Positions 1 through 6,950 of a DNA stretch of 40,072 nucleotides are shown piece by piece. Source of the DNA: Candidatus Sumerlaeaceae bacterium (GTDB lineage Bacteria > Sumerlaeota > Sumerlaeia > Sumerlaeales > Sumerlaeaceae). The notes below the pieces were generated by a model that saw only the letters and a list, made by a program, of their open reading frames with translations, was not told where the DNA came from and did no database searches. The stretch is from the NCBI GenBank assembly GCA_019695055.1, contig JAIBAT010000099.1, positions 1 to 40,072 on the forward strand, written 5' to 3'. Each line of letters opens with the position of its first letter. Positions within the stretch are counted from its first letter, which is position 1. A program made the position numbers and the translations under genes.

Positions 1-158
1 GGGGGGGGTTAGTTGGGGTGCAGGGGTGGCATGGACTGCATGGGGTGATTCCTTTCGTTTGAAGTTAAAGGACCGTAGCACAGGTGGGTGGGGTCTGCAT
101 ATTCCCTTACAGACGCTTAGGACCCCTTGTAGACCCATAATCTTAGAGGCAGATTTCA

Positions 159-213
159 CCGCAGAGGGCGCGGAGAGCGCAGAGGAGACGGCAGAGATGA
201 AGGCAAAGCGAAC
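159..213. repeat. Dispersed CGCAGAGGG-type repeat copy
   Basis: The tract consists of degenerate nonamers (CGCAGAGGG, CGCGGAGAG, CGCAGAGGA), preceded by AGATTTCACC and followed by AAGGCAAAG. The same nonamers occur at 5371-5398. The AGGCAAAG linker recurs at 5351-5358, 6083-6091 and 6484-6494, and AGATTTCAC recurs at 6503-6511. It is therefore an intergenic member of the family that interrupts the terminase gene. Confidence 0.6.
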
Positions 214-309
214 CTGAAAGACGGTAAGGGCACGAAGTGGTGTTGCGAATTGGGTTGTAGTGTGCTGGATTGAAACGATTAATAGTGGATGACCGTTAAT
301 TGGTCAACC

Positions 310-345
310 GTCCCCTTTTTCGTCCCCTTTTTCCGTCCCCTTTTT
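310..345. repeat. Three direct copies of GTCCCCTTTTT
   Basis: Identical 11-mers sit at 310-320, 322-332 and 335-345, just downstream of the minus-strand gene that ends at 352. On the minus strand they read AAAAAGGGGAC. Similar GGGGAC-rich short repeats flank REP-associated transposases in some bacteria, but no transposase is present here, so that link is only a suggestion. Confidence 0.55.
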
Positions 346-351
346 CCGCTG

Positions 352-726
352 TTAGTCCCCAAACACCCAAGTCTCTGCACCATTAGGTAACATAAATGTA
401 ACTTCATCCCGGTTCCATGCTGCGTTAATAGTTTCTGGTAGGTGTCTCCGGTAGGACTTTCGAATTAACATGTTGTCCGGACCCAAGAGATAAACATATC
501 CGGTTATATTGTCACTTCCCTGCCCGATCCCGACGGGAATCACTCCTAAAAGGTTATTTGTTCTCTTAATGACCAGTTGATGACGACCGTCAGGTGAATG
601 TTCTGACATGACTGTGCGGCCCTCCCCAACCTTGCCAACAAACAGCGAATATGAAAACTCCCAAGGACTTGAAAATGCAAAGGCCATAATAAGCATTGCG
701 CGCGCAAATAGAACAAGATTTGTCAT
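352..726 (-). CDS. Small exported or membrane-anchored protein, unknown
   Basis: This 124-residue protein belongs to no family I recognise. Residues 5-20 are hydrophobic (LFARAMLIMAFAF) and look like an uncleaved anchor or a signal peptide with a poor cleavage site. The rest is a soluble mixed alpha/beta domain with alternating polar and hydrophobic strands, for example a Tyr-Val-Tyr-Leu-Leu run near residue 78, and a Trp-rich end. It starts at ATG 724-726, and a good promoter lies immediately upstream (749-778), so it is probably transcribed alone. A 152-base gap separates it from the DUF4062 gene on the same strand. It may be a small secreted beta-rich protein. I assign no function. Confidence 0.55.
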   Translation of the reverse strand: MTNLVLFARAMLIMAFAFSSPWEFSYSLFVGKVGEGRTVMSEHSPDGRHQLVIKRTNNLLGVIPVGIGQGSDNITGYVYLLGPDNMLIRKSYRRHLPETINAAWNRDEVTFMLPNGAETWVFGD

Positions 727-748
727 GTTTCAAACGCTCTACAAACTG

Positions 749-778
749 TTTATATATAAATTTCTCGTCAACAGTCAA
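749..778 (-). promoter_or_regulatory. Putative sigma70-type promoter of the 352-726 gene
   Basis: On the minus strand, TTGACT (773-778) is followed after about 18 bases by TATAAA (749-754). TATATA (751-756) at 16 bases is an overlapping alternative. Transcription would start near 742, giving a leader of about 16 bases before the ATG at 726. The surrounding sequence is AT-rich compared with its neighbours. Confidence 0.5.
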
Positions 779-878
779 AGGGATGCCTACTGTCAACCGT
801 GATAGACTAAAGCAAGTTTCAGAGGTACACAGCCAAGTTAATTGGGAAAGTTTTGCCGCCCCCCCTTTCATTGAAAAT

Positions 879-2054
879 CTATCCTGGATTCTCCAAGTTT
901 CTTGCAATATCCTTTACATGGTCCAGGAATGGTTCATAGCTAATTGAATCGAGCACAAATTCAATATGAGCAGGTTCAGGCACCCGTCCTAACTCGAAAG
1001 CGGTACTGGCGTCCGAAGATACTTTCGTAATCTGCTTTGCGAATGATTCGATTACCTCGATGACCTGAATAGAAAAACCTTCCACCATAGGAACGGCGCT
1101 TGAAAATGGACCAGTTGTCGATATTCGCCGAACCTGAAGAGCCCACTTTATTGCATCTCGGTAGACCGCACCCATTGACCTTCCCCAAAATACAATCTTC
1201 TCTGCATCTCCCGGTTCGCCAAGAGCACCGACTGCCTCGGCAAGGTACACATTAATCAACTGACCGATGTTGTTTCCGATTATGGACAATCCATTTATGT
1301 GCCCATTTACGAAACCTAGGCATTCAGAATCGGGCACAACAACTGCGGCTCCGACGGATATTCCGGAATCGTACTCATAACGCAAACCTCTCGCACCTGC
1401 AATTTCATCGGTCAACACTTGGGCCGCAAGGGAGTATTCCCATCCCCTTGGCTTTTCCAATACCAACTGCAAAGAACGTCCGCGGAGGTCGCTTAGATAG
1501 TCAGGCAAGCGTCCACAATCGTATGCACGCAATGCTTTTAGGCCCTGCTTCATTCGATAGGCAAACTGAGCTCTAATGGCCCCGATCAAGTCCTGGGCTG
1601 AGCTAAATGGTGTAATCCATAGCTTGTGCTTATCGGCGACCTCAGCGACAAACTCAAATACCTGCGAGTTGTCAACAATACCGTCCAGCTTTAAGCTGGG
1701 ATTCTGTTTCCAAACCGGAAGCATTGTGTGGAGCTGTTGGTCGACATAAATGTAAACCGGGACTCCACGTGCCCGCGCTGCCTCGAATTCCAAACGAGTA
1801 ACCGAAAGTTTAGTCTTAGGGTCGAGGCTGCCGTATTTCAAACCGACAATTAGTATGAGGATGTCGGCATCCTCTGAGGCGATGTCGGTGCAGTTTTGAA
1901 TTGTAGTTTTTCCCGGATCAATTGGGAATTCTGGATTCTCAAACAGGAGAGCCTCATAACCCAACTCGCCCATCAGAAACTCGGACAAGTCTTTACGAAC
2001 TTGCTTTAGGTCATAAAAGGTCGAACTAACAAAGACATGTGGTCGATTGGACAT
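879..2054 (-). CDS. DUF4062-domain protein (TIR-like N-terminus)
   Basis: This 391-residue protein opens with the DUF4062 signature: HVFVSSTFYDLKQVR near residue 5, an acidic Ile-Leu-Ile-Leu-Ile-Val strand near 60, and a Glu-Phe-Glu-Ala-Ala helix followed by GVPVYIYV near 85-100. DUF4062 is a Rossmann-like, TIR-related domain often found at the N-terminus of STAND NTPases in signalling and defence proteins. Here no NTPase domain follows; the C-terminal 250 residues are unrecognised. I chose ATG 2054 because the family motif normally starts within a few residues of the N-terminus. A longer form from ATG 2129 would overlap the upstream stop as TGATG and could be translationally coupled. It is last in a minus-strand run after the membrane protein and the BNR protein. 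A role in nucleotide sensing or defence is inference. Confidence 0.75.
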   Translation of the reverse strand: MSNRPHVFVSSTFYDLKQVRKDLSEFLMGELGYEALLFENPEFPIDPGKTTIQNCTDIASEDADILILIVGLKYGSLDPKTKLSVTRLEFEAARARGVPVYIYVDQQLHTMLPVWKQNPSLKLDGIVDNSQVFEFVAEVADKHKLWITPFSSAQDLIGAIRAQFAYRMKQGLKALRAYDCGRLPDYLSDLRGRSLQLVLEKPRGWEYSLAAQVLTDEIAGARGLRYEYDSGISVGAAVVVPDSECLGFVNGHINGLSIIGNNIGQLINVYLAEAVGALGEPGDAEKIVFWGRSMGAVYRDAIKWALQVRRISTTGPFSSAVPMVEGFSIQVIEVIESFAKQITKVSSDASTAFELGRVPEPAHIEFVLDSISYEPFLDHVKDIARNLENPG

Positions 2055-2128
2055 TTCTTGGAAATGAGCCGGTGGCCGGGCAGGATTTTCAATGGAAAAG
2101 GTCAATGTATTGGCCGGGATTCTGGCCA

Positions 2129-2833
2129 TCAGGCTGCTCGACGTACGAACAGCAGGCACAACAGGAACACCACGGCGACCATCACGGTGGCGTGGGCATA
2201 GAAGACGGGCCGGTGGTAATACCACCGGTGCGATTCGAGGAGCTTAGCCGCGACGGGTGCGGCAACAGCTAGAGCCCAGATTGCGAGGGTTGTCTTGCGT
2301 CCGGGCAAACTGGCGAAGTGGGACGTGAGCAGGGCATACCAAATCGCCACGCACCAGATGGTTGCCACTTGGGCGAGGTCGATGTGCCAGTGGGGCAAAT
2401 TCAACATGGCGCGGGGTAATTCACCCATCAGCAATTCCCAAAATCCGTCGGTCCCGTAGTACATAATGGATTTGCTTAGTCCATTTCCGATTAACCCCAC
2501 CGTACAGAAAGCGCCAAACGCCATGGCCCGGAGATCGAACTCCGCGGCGAGTATGGCACGGCTGTCATGAGCGATAAGATACTGGTCCAGATTCCCTGAC
2601 TTGCGAAGTGAGTCGTATCGACGGCGAGTGATGAACTGCGTTGCTCCGACGGCGAGCAGGGATGCAAGGACATGGGATTTGACCACCCATTTGTTAACCG
2701 TGTCGAACAGGGCGTCCGGGAGGTGCCAATACGCGAAGTCAGAGATTGCGGAGATAACGAGCCCTGTTGCAAGGCCAGCGAGGATGGTCGAAACTAAGCT
2801 GCGGCGGGTGAGTGGGGCATGTTTGGCTTCCAA
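2129..2833 (-). CDS. Polytopic membrane protein, unknown
   Basis: This 234-residue protein has about five to six hydrophobic segments: around residues 12-32, 52-66, 103-120, 153-172, 178-196 and 212-230. Short charged loops separate them, including an RRRYDSLRKSG stretch that suggests a cytosolic loop. No enzymatic motif is visible. The start is a TTG codon (2831-2833) lying one base past the stop of the BNR gene (2835-2837), and its own stop abuts a possible ATG of the DUF4062 gene. The three genes therefore look like one transcript with translational coupling. The ATG at 2820 is out of frame, which supports the TTG. The family is unknown to me. Confidence 0.65.
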   Translation of the reverse strand: MEAKHAPLTRRSLVSTILAGLATGLVISAISDFAYWHLPDALFDTVNKWVVKSHVLASLLAVGATQFITRRRYDSLRKSGNLDQYLIAHDSRAILAAEFDLRAMAFGAFCTVGLIGNGLSKSIMYYGTDGFWELLMGELPRAMLNLPHWHIDLAQVATIWCVAIWYALLTSHFASLPGRKTTLAIWALAVAAPVAAKLLESHRWYYHRPVFYAHATVMVAVVFLLCLLFVRRAA

Positions 2834-2834
2834 G

Positions 2835-4235
2835 CTAGTGCCAGGACTTTCCGTTATCGATGGAGCGGAGCACGGCGAGTTTGCCCTCGGCTGCTGAGAC
2901 TGTCATCAGCCAATTGCCCTGGCCATCGCCGACGCAGTCATTAAGTAAATCTCCATCCACGTCGCTACAGTTGGGCAGAGATACTCTCAAATGGTAGTGA
3001 GTCAAGACTCCGGCAGCATACCAGTTCTTGCGTGCTTTTTGCCATAACGGCGGATTTCTGATTAATTGTTCACTCCTCCAAGTCTTGCCGCCATCTTCCG
3101 AGCCCCCGTGAAACGAGTAACCGTAATACTCAAACTCAGCATTTCCGGCTACTATGAAAGTGCCCTTTCGGTCGGAACGTATGAGACGCAGTCTATTGGG
3201 CGGGGCTAAGGGATAGTTGAGTGGCGAAGTCCTGCGGAGGCTGCATGTCAGTCCGTCATCGTCCAGAGTGATGAGGTTCAATGGCTTGATTGAAGCCATC
3301 TGCGCGGATACAGTTGAGGGGTCGTCGAGGAACAGATTCCAATGGCCGTCATTGGAAAACAATACGGCCACCGGTTGGAGGTTGGAAGGAGGGCCAACCT
3401 TCATGGGGGGTGACCAGGTGGAACCCATATCGGGGGAACGCATGACGTAGACACCGTTGGTTTCGTTGGGGTAGCGACTGTCGTAAGCGGTCTTCTGCCA
3501 GAGGGCCATGATGGTACCACTGGTGTTGCTTCCCCAAGCCCACCCTTCATAGTCCGGTAGACCGAATTCGTCGGCGCGGGTGGGATCGGACCATGTCTTT
3601 CCGCCGTCGGTGGACTGGCACAGGTATCTGTAAGAGGGATAGGGTGGTCGCCTGCTATCGAGTTCCTTGAATCGAAGCGTTAGGGACTTTTTGGAATCTG
3701 TCATGATACTTGGGCCGTAGTACTCGCAATAGCTGCCTTGTGGCCTTGTGAAAACGGCCGTCGGTTTTGACCAAGTTGTTCCGTTGTCCTCGCTATAGGA
3801 TACCACCATTTTATGGTGTATTGGCCCACTGGACCCCGAGAACTCGGTAGAAGGCCAGGCAGCGACAAAGGTGCGATCTCCACCGTACGCAACCGTTGGG
3901 TCCTCAACGTTTCCGGTGTTCGGTGACAAAGTAATACCGATGGACTGAGGGACCGACCAAGTTGTTCCGGCGTCGGTGGAGCGGGACATGAGGACATCGA
4001 CGTCCTCGGATGGAGGAAGCCTGAGCGATGCCCATACGGCAACCCAGCAACCGTCGCCATAAGCCAAGGATCCACCCCGGGCATAGATGGGATATTCGGG
4101 ATTGCCGTCGCTGATGACCAGGTATGGACATGCTTGAGGGCGCATCGACGCATAGAGAACCAAGGCAAGAAATAGGATGATGGCTGCGGGTATGCCCACC
4201 ATTATGATGACGAGTTTCCTGCGGGAGATTCTCAT
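2835..4235 (-). CDS. Membrane-anchored BNR/Asp-box (sialidase-fold) protein
   Basis: This 466-residue protein has an N-terminal basic stretch (MRISRRK), a single hydrophobic anchor (about residues 7-28) and then a beta-propeller type domain. At least six Asp-box motifs of the SxDxGxTW kind are visible: STDAGTTW, SEDNGTTW, STDGGKTW, SPDMGSTW, SEDGGKTW and SIDNGKSW. Asp-boxes mark the turns of six-bladed sialidase-like propellers. Many such proteins are exo-sialidases, but others only bind glycans or are structural. I could not place the arginine triad of true sialidases, so I do not call it an enzyme. The domain should face the periplasm or outside. ATG 4235 was chosen because it puts the anchor right at the N-terminus; the frame extends 33 codons further upstream. 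First gene of the minus-strand run. Confidence 0.75.
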   Translation of the reverse strand: MRISRRKLVIIMVGIPAAIILFLALVLYASMRPQACPYLVISDGNPEYPIYARGGSLAYGDGCWVAVWASLRLPPSEDVDVLMSRSTDAGTTWSVPQSIGITLSPNTGNVEDPTVAYGGDRTFVAAWPSTEFSGSSGPIHHKMVVSYSEDNGTTWSKPTAVFTRPQGSYCEYYGPSIMTDSKKSLTLRFKELDSRRPPYPSYRYLCQSTDGGKTWSDPTRADEFGLPDYEGWAWGSNTSGTIMALWQKTAYDSRYPNETNGVYVMRSPDMGSTWSPPMKVGPPSNLQPVAVLFSNDGHWNLFLDDPSTVSAQMASIKPLNLITLDDDGLTCSLRRTSPLNYPLAPPNRLRLIRSDRKGTFIVAGNAEFEYYGYSFHGGSEDGGKTWRSEQLIRNPPLWQKARKNWYAAGVLTHYHLRVSLPNCSDVDGDLLNDCVGDGQGNWLMTVSAAEGKLAVLRSIDNGKSWH

Positions 4236-4303
4236 GAGGGTGAGTCCACGGTTTTGGGCGGAAATATCAATGGGAAAGCAAAAAGGCATAAGGGGTGGAA
4301 GTC

Positions 4304-4349
4304 GCACCGGAGTGCTCCTCGGGGGGTGCCGCACCGGAGTGCGGGCACC
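4304..4349. repeat. Two GCACCGGAGTGC copies, second within a hairpin
   Basis: The quasi-palindrome GCACCGGAGTGC occurs at 4304-4315 and 4331-4342. The second copy is flanked by GGTGCC and GGGCACC, giving a 10-bp stem with one bulged G and loop CGGA (4325-4349). A third copy lies at 6607-6618, on the other side of the terminase gene. Confidence 0.65.
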
Positions 4350-4407
4350 AGCGAAATGAAGGCCGGCGGGGGCGCGGGGGCTCCCGGGAAAGGCCGGTGG
4401 GGGCGCC

Positions 4408-4510
4408 CCGCTTACGGGGTCTTTGACCGGGGCTCAAAGACGAAAAGCGGGCGGGCCGCCCGCGCTTCCGGCAGTGGGCTTGAAGCGAGCCGCTTACGGG
4501 GTCTTCGACC
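4408..4510. repeat. Near-perfect 21-bp direct repeat flanking a GC palindrome
   Basis: CCGCTTACGGGGTCTTTGACC begins at 4408 and recurs with one T-to-C change at 4490. Between them, 4447-4463 reads GCGGGCGG-G-CCGCCCGC, extended by AA/TT outside. The arrangement resembles a small mobile palindromic unit with flanking direct repeats. Confidence 0.5.
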
Positions 4511-4601
4511 AGCGCCAGCAACTGCTGAGACAAAGAACAGTAAAAAACGCGGGTGGGGACCCCCGCGGTCCTGGGGGGCAGACCGCACTTGAAGGGTGTG
4601 A

Positions 4602-6716
4602 TTAGAAGTACCGGCTGGCTTCGTGGGTGATGCGGGGGCCGGTGGTGTGGATGATGATGGGGGTTTGGGCTGTGGCGAGGGTTACGGCGCCTTCGAGGGC
4701 GTCGAGGGCGTCGTCGTGGTGGGCGTGGGGGTATTCGTCGGCCTGGTGGAAGAAGGGTTCGGGGAGGTGGCGGTTGAAGAGTATGTTGCCGCTGACGATG
4801 CGGGGTTCGAGGGATAGGATGCGGTTGTGCTTGGGGAGGTTGTGGCGGACGTATTTGACGGGGAGCTGGCGGGTCTGGCCCTGGGCGATGCGGGCTTTTT
4901 GCTCGGCGCGGACGTAGTCGGTGATGGTGCCCTGGACGTTGTTGGTTTCGATGCCGAAGAGGGTGTAGGGGTAGCGCTGGAGGAGGTCGAAGGCGCGGGC
5001 GACCTGCTGGGCGAGGGGGACGCGGTCCATCCAGAGGTCGAGGAGGTGGAGGGTGCCACTGGTGTCGCGGGCGAGGGTGACGATGGCGGCGTAGTCGCCG
5101 GTGAGTGACGTCCCGGTCGCGGGATCCAGAAAAGCGAATAAACGACAATTCTGAATTCTCAATTCTGAATTCTGAGTTGAAGGCGAAGGCTGACACGGAG
5201 GCACGGGGGCACGGAGGGAAGCAGAGGGCATAGAAGAGTTCTGGGTTCTGAGTTCTGGGTTCTGAGTTAACTGCGAAGGCTGACACGGAGGCACGGGGGC
5301 ACGGAGAGAAGCAGAGGAGTTCTGAGTTCTGAGTTCTGGGTTCTGAGTTAGAGGCAAAGACTTACTCACCGCAGAGGGCGCGGAGGGCGCAGAGGGGGCA
5401 GAACAATCACGGACAAGAGTGTCCGTGCCACTTTGGATTGTGAAATAGTGCCAGCGGGTGGTGTTGAAGATTTGGGTGGTTTGGTCGAGGGGTTGGTTTT
5501 GTTTTTCCTTTAGGAATGCGGTTTTGCCGCGGGTGACGTATTGGGCCATTAGGGTTTCGTAGTTTTCGTGGTGGGGCCAGAGGACGCGGGTGCCGGTGAG
5601 CATGGGGGTGTGGTGGGTGTGGAAGTATTTGCGGGCGCGGGGGCGGCGTTGGGGGTCGGAGGGGTTGAGAAGGATGCGGCGCCATTGGGCCCAGTGGCGG
5701 GTGCTGGTGGTGGCCCAGGTTTCGATGCTCTGGTAGTAGGCGGATTGGAAGCCGGGGCGGTCGAGGAGGGTGCGGAGGAGGGATTGGCGGTGGAGGATGG
5801 TGCCGACGATCTCGATATGGGTGTAGGGGGCGCCGAGGTTCTCGACGACTTCGTCGTACCAGGCGAGGAGGCGGGCGCGGAGGGCGTGGCTGTGGACGGA
5901 CTGGGAGTCTTCGACGTCGTCGAGGATGATCTTGGTGGGACGGTGGGGGCCGTGGGTGAGGCCGCGGATTTCGGCGCCGGCGCCGAAGGCGTCTATGCGG
6001 AGGTCACCTATTATGGCGGATGATTGTGTCCAACTGGTGATGTTGGGATGGGAATTCTGAATTCTCAATTCTGAATTCTGAGTTAAAGGCAAAAGCTGAC
6101 ACGAAGGCACGGAGGCATGGAGAGAAGCGGAAGAAAGGCGGGGGTTTTGTTGGAGTTCGCGTTTGATGTTGGCGAGGCGGCGGTTGGCCTGGGCCTGGGT
6201 GGCGGATAGGATGAGGGTGTAGGGTTCGCGGGCGTGGAGGAGGTCGAGGATGGGGAGGATGAGGGTGTGGATGGTGGATTTGGCGTGGCCGCGGGGGGCG
6301 GCGAGGGCGAGGCGGTGGCCCTGGCGGTCAAAGAGATTGGTGGGGGCGGCGAGGCATTGGGCGTCGTAGCGGGCGAAGGATTCGAGGTGCATGCGGGAGA
6401 AGGGGTGGCGGCAAAGGTGGGGGAAGAGCGCTGCGGCCTTAGCCGCAGCGCAATTCTGAATTTTGAATTCTGAATTCTGAGTTAAAGGCAAAGGCGTGTC
6501 CACAGATTTCACAGAAAGCACGGAGAAGAGACCAGAGGACTGGGCGCGAGAAGGCGCGGAGGAGTTCTGGGTTCTGGGGTCTGGGTTCTGAGTTTCAGGC
6601 GGAGTCGCACCGGAGTGCGGCTTTGTGGGTGCGACATCGGAGTGTTCGCACGAGCGGGAATTTGCCGCAGGGATGGGCGCGGGATTAGTGGGTGGGTTTT
6701 GGGCAGGGAAAGGCAT
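4602..6716 (-). CDS. Phage-type terminase large subunit, repeat-interrupted
   Basis: This 704-residue frame encodes a terminase large subunit, the ATPase/nuclease motor that packages phage or gene-transfer-agent DNA. The ATPase part has a Walker A-like APRGHAKST (about residues 140-148), a Walker B LDDVED (265-270) and IVGTILH (303-309) after it. The RNase H-like nuclease has FLDPATG (D531), GDYAAI (D541), IETNNVQ (589-595) and HHDDALDAL (666-674). About 165 residues of repeat-derived peptide are inserted at roughly 41-92, 195-222 and 438-524. Removing them leaves about 540 residues, near the usual family size. The frame is never broken. An internal ATG at 6392 (MHLESF) is a possible original start, excluding the first insert. 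No portal, capsid or small-subunit gene is nearby, so this is an orphan. Whether it is expressed or functional cannot be told from sequence alone. Confidence 0.8.
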   Translation of the reverse strand: MPFPAQNPPTNPAPIPAANSRSCEHSDVAPTKPHSGATPPETQNPDPRTQNSSAPSRAQSSGLFSVLSVKSVDTPLPLTQNSEFKIQNCAAAKAAALFPHLCRHPFSRMHLESFARYDAQCLAAPTNLFDRQGHRLALAAPRGHAKSTIHTLILPILDLLHAREPYTLILSATQAQANRRLANIKRELQQNPRLSSASLHASVPSCQLLPLTQNSELRIQNSHPNITSWTQSSAIIGDLRIDAFGAGAEIRGLTHGPHRPTKIILDDVEDSQSVHSHALRARLLAWYDEVVENLGAPYTHIEIVGTILHRQSLLRTLLDRPGFQSAYYQSIETWATTSTRHWAQWRRILLNPSDPQRRPRARKYFHTHHTPMLTGTRVLWPHHENYETLMAQYVTRGKTAFLKEKQNQPLDQTTQIFNTTRWHYFTIQSGTDTLVRDCSAPSAPSAPSAVSKSLPLTQNPELRTQNSSASLRAPVPPCQPSQLTQNPELRTQNSSMPSASLRAPVPPCQPSPSTQNSELRIQNCRLFAFLDPATGTSLTGDYAAIVTLARDTSGTLHLLDLWMDRVPLAQQVARAFDLLQRYPYTLFGIETNNVQGTITDYVRAEQKARIAQGQTRQLPVKYVRHNLPKHNRILSLEPRIVSGNILFNRHLPEPFFHQADEYPHAHHDDALDALEGAVTLATAQTPIIIHTTGPRITHEASRYF
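5145..5405. repeat. Composite repeat insert III in terminase (linker)
   Basis: Three modules follow each other. Each starts with a heptamer tract (ATTCTGA/ATTCTCA, or GTTCTGG/GTTCTGA) ending in GAGTT. Modules one and two continue with octamers (CACGGAGG CACGGGGG CACGGAGA). Module three continues with nonamers (CGCAGAGGG CGCGGAGGG CGCAGAGGG). The tract adds about 87 codons in frame between the ATPase and nuclease domains. On the coding strand it reads as LTQNSELRIQNS- and ASLRAPVPPCQPS-like peptides. Confidence 0.85.
6051..6134. repeat. Composite repeat insert II in terminase (ATPase loop)
   Basis: Four heptamers (ATTCTGA, ATTCTCA, ATTCTGA, ATTCTGA) are followed by GTTAAAGGCAAAAGC and the octamer tract CACGAAGG CACGGAGG CATGGAGA. 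The length is about 84 bases, exactly 28 codons. It falls between IKRELQQN and ITSWTQS of the ATPase domain, where related terminases have a variable loop. Confidence 0.85.
6428..6600. repeat. Palindrome plus composite repeat insert I (terminase N-terminus)
   Basis: A perfect 10-bp hairpin (GCGCTGCGGC, loop CTTA, GCCGCAGCGC; 6428-6451) abuts a heptamer tract (6452-6482). The AAAGGCAAAGGC linker, an AGATTTCAC/CACGGAGAAGAG segment and another GTTCTGG heptamer tract (6563-6594) follow. All of it is read through in the long form of the terminase ORF, upstream of the conserved domain. Confidence 0.75.
6603..6651. repeat. GCACCGGAGTGC copy and inverted repeat
   Basis: GTCGCACCGGAGTGC at 6604-6618 repeats the sequence at 4301-4315. 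It is followed by GTGCGA (6629-6634) and its inverse TCGCAC (6646-6651), which enclose a degenerate core CATCGGAGTGT. The same family thus lies on both sides of the terminase domain region. Confidence 0.55.
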
Positions 6717-6903
6717 GGGGTTTCTCCGTTTTTTGATTGTTTACGGAGGGGACGTTAGCAGGGGAAATTGGTGTTGGGAATTCCCCCACGGCCTCTTACA
6801 GCCCCTTGTGGCCCCTTAGCAAACTCGACGCAGTGCTCTGGAAGGCTTCGATCTCTGGCTTTTGTCTGGCAACGCTTCGGGTTGCGGAGAAGGGGGATTC
6901 TTA

Positions 6904-6923
6904 GGCGGTCTGGAAAGACCGCC
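6904..6923. repeat. Perfect hairpin downstream of phoU
   Basis: GGCGGTCT-GGAA-AGACCGCC forms an 8-bp perfect stem with a four-base loop, 27 bases past the phoU stop. No T-run follows on either strand (CTCCTTT on plus, TAAGAAT on minus). It is therefore either a factor-dependent or weak terminator, or a REP-like palindrome. The rest of 6717-6950 shows no gene. Confidence 0.5.
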
Positions 6924-6950
6924 CTCCTTTGGGTTGGGCGTGTTTGGGGG

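Larger units (their letters stand above)
1..351. other. Gene-free left edge with repeat fragments
   Basis: No convincing gene lies here. A 63-codon open frame at 26-217 has no family look and runs into repeat sequence. The stretch holds a G-run at the very edge, a nonamer-type repeat at 159-213 related to those inside the terminase gene, and three copies of GTCCCCTTTTT at 310-345. Confidence 0.6.
4236..4601. other. Repeat- and palindrome-rich spacer
   Basis: No gene is supported; the open frames here are low-complexity products of GC-rich repeats. The spacer holds GCACCGGAGTGC twice (4304-4315, 4331-4342), a hairpin at 4325-4349, a long GC palindrome at 4445-4465 and a 21-base direct repeat (4408 and 4490). 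It separates the upstream end of the BNR gene from the 3' end of the terminase gene, both on the minus strand. Confidence 0.6.

Noticed and set aside
26..217. 63-codon plus-strand frame
   Set aside because: No ribosome site, no homology look, and its 3' half is repeat sequence.
4267..5286. 339-codon minus-strand frame rich in Pro, Arg and His
   Set aside because: It overlaps the terminase 3' end in another frame, runs through GC-rich repeats and has a low-complexity product with no family resemblance.
5147..5400. CRISPR-like regular repeats
   Set aside because: The units are 7-9 bases, contiguous, without unique spacers, and are translated as part of the terminase frame.
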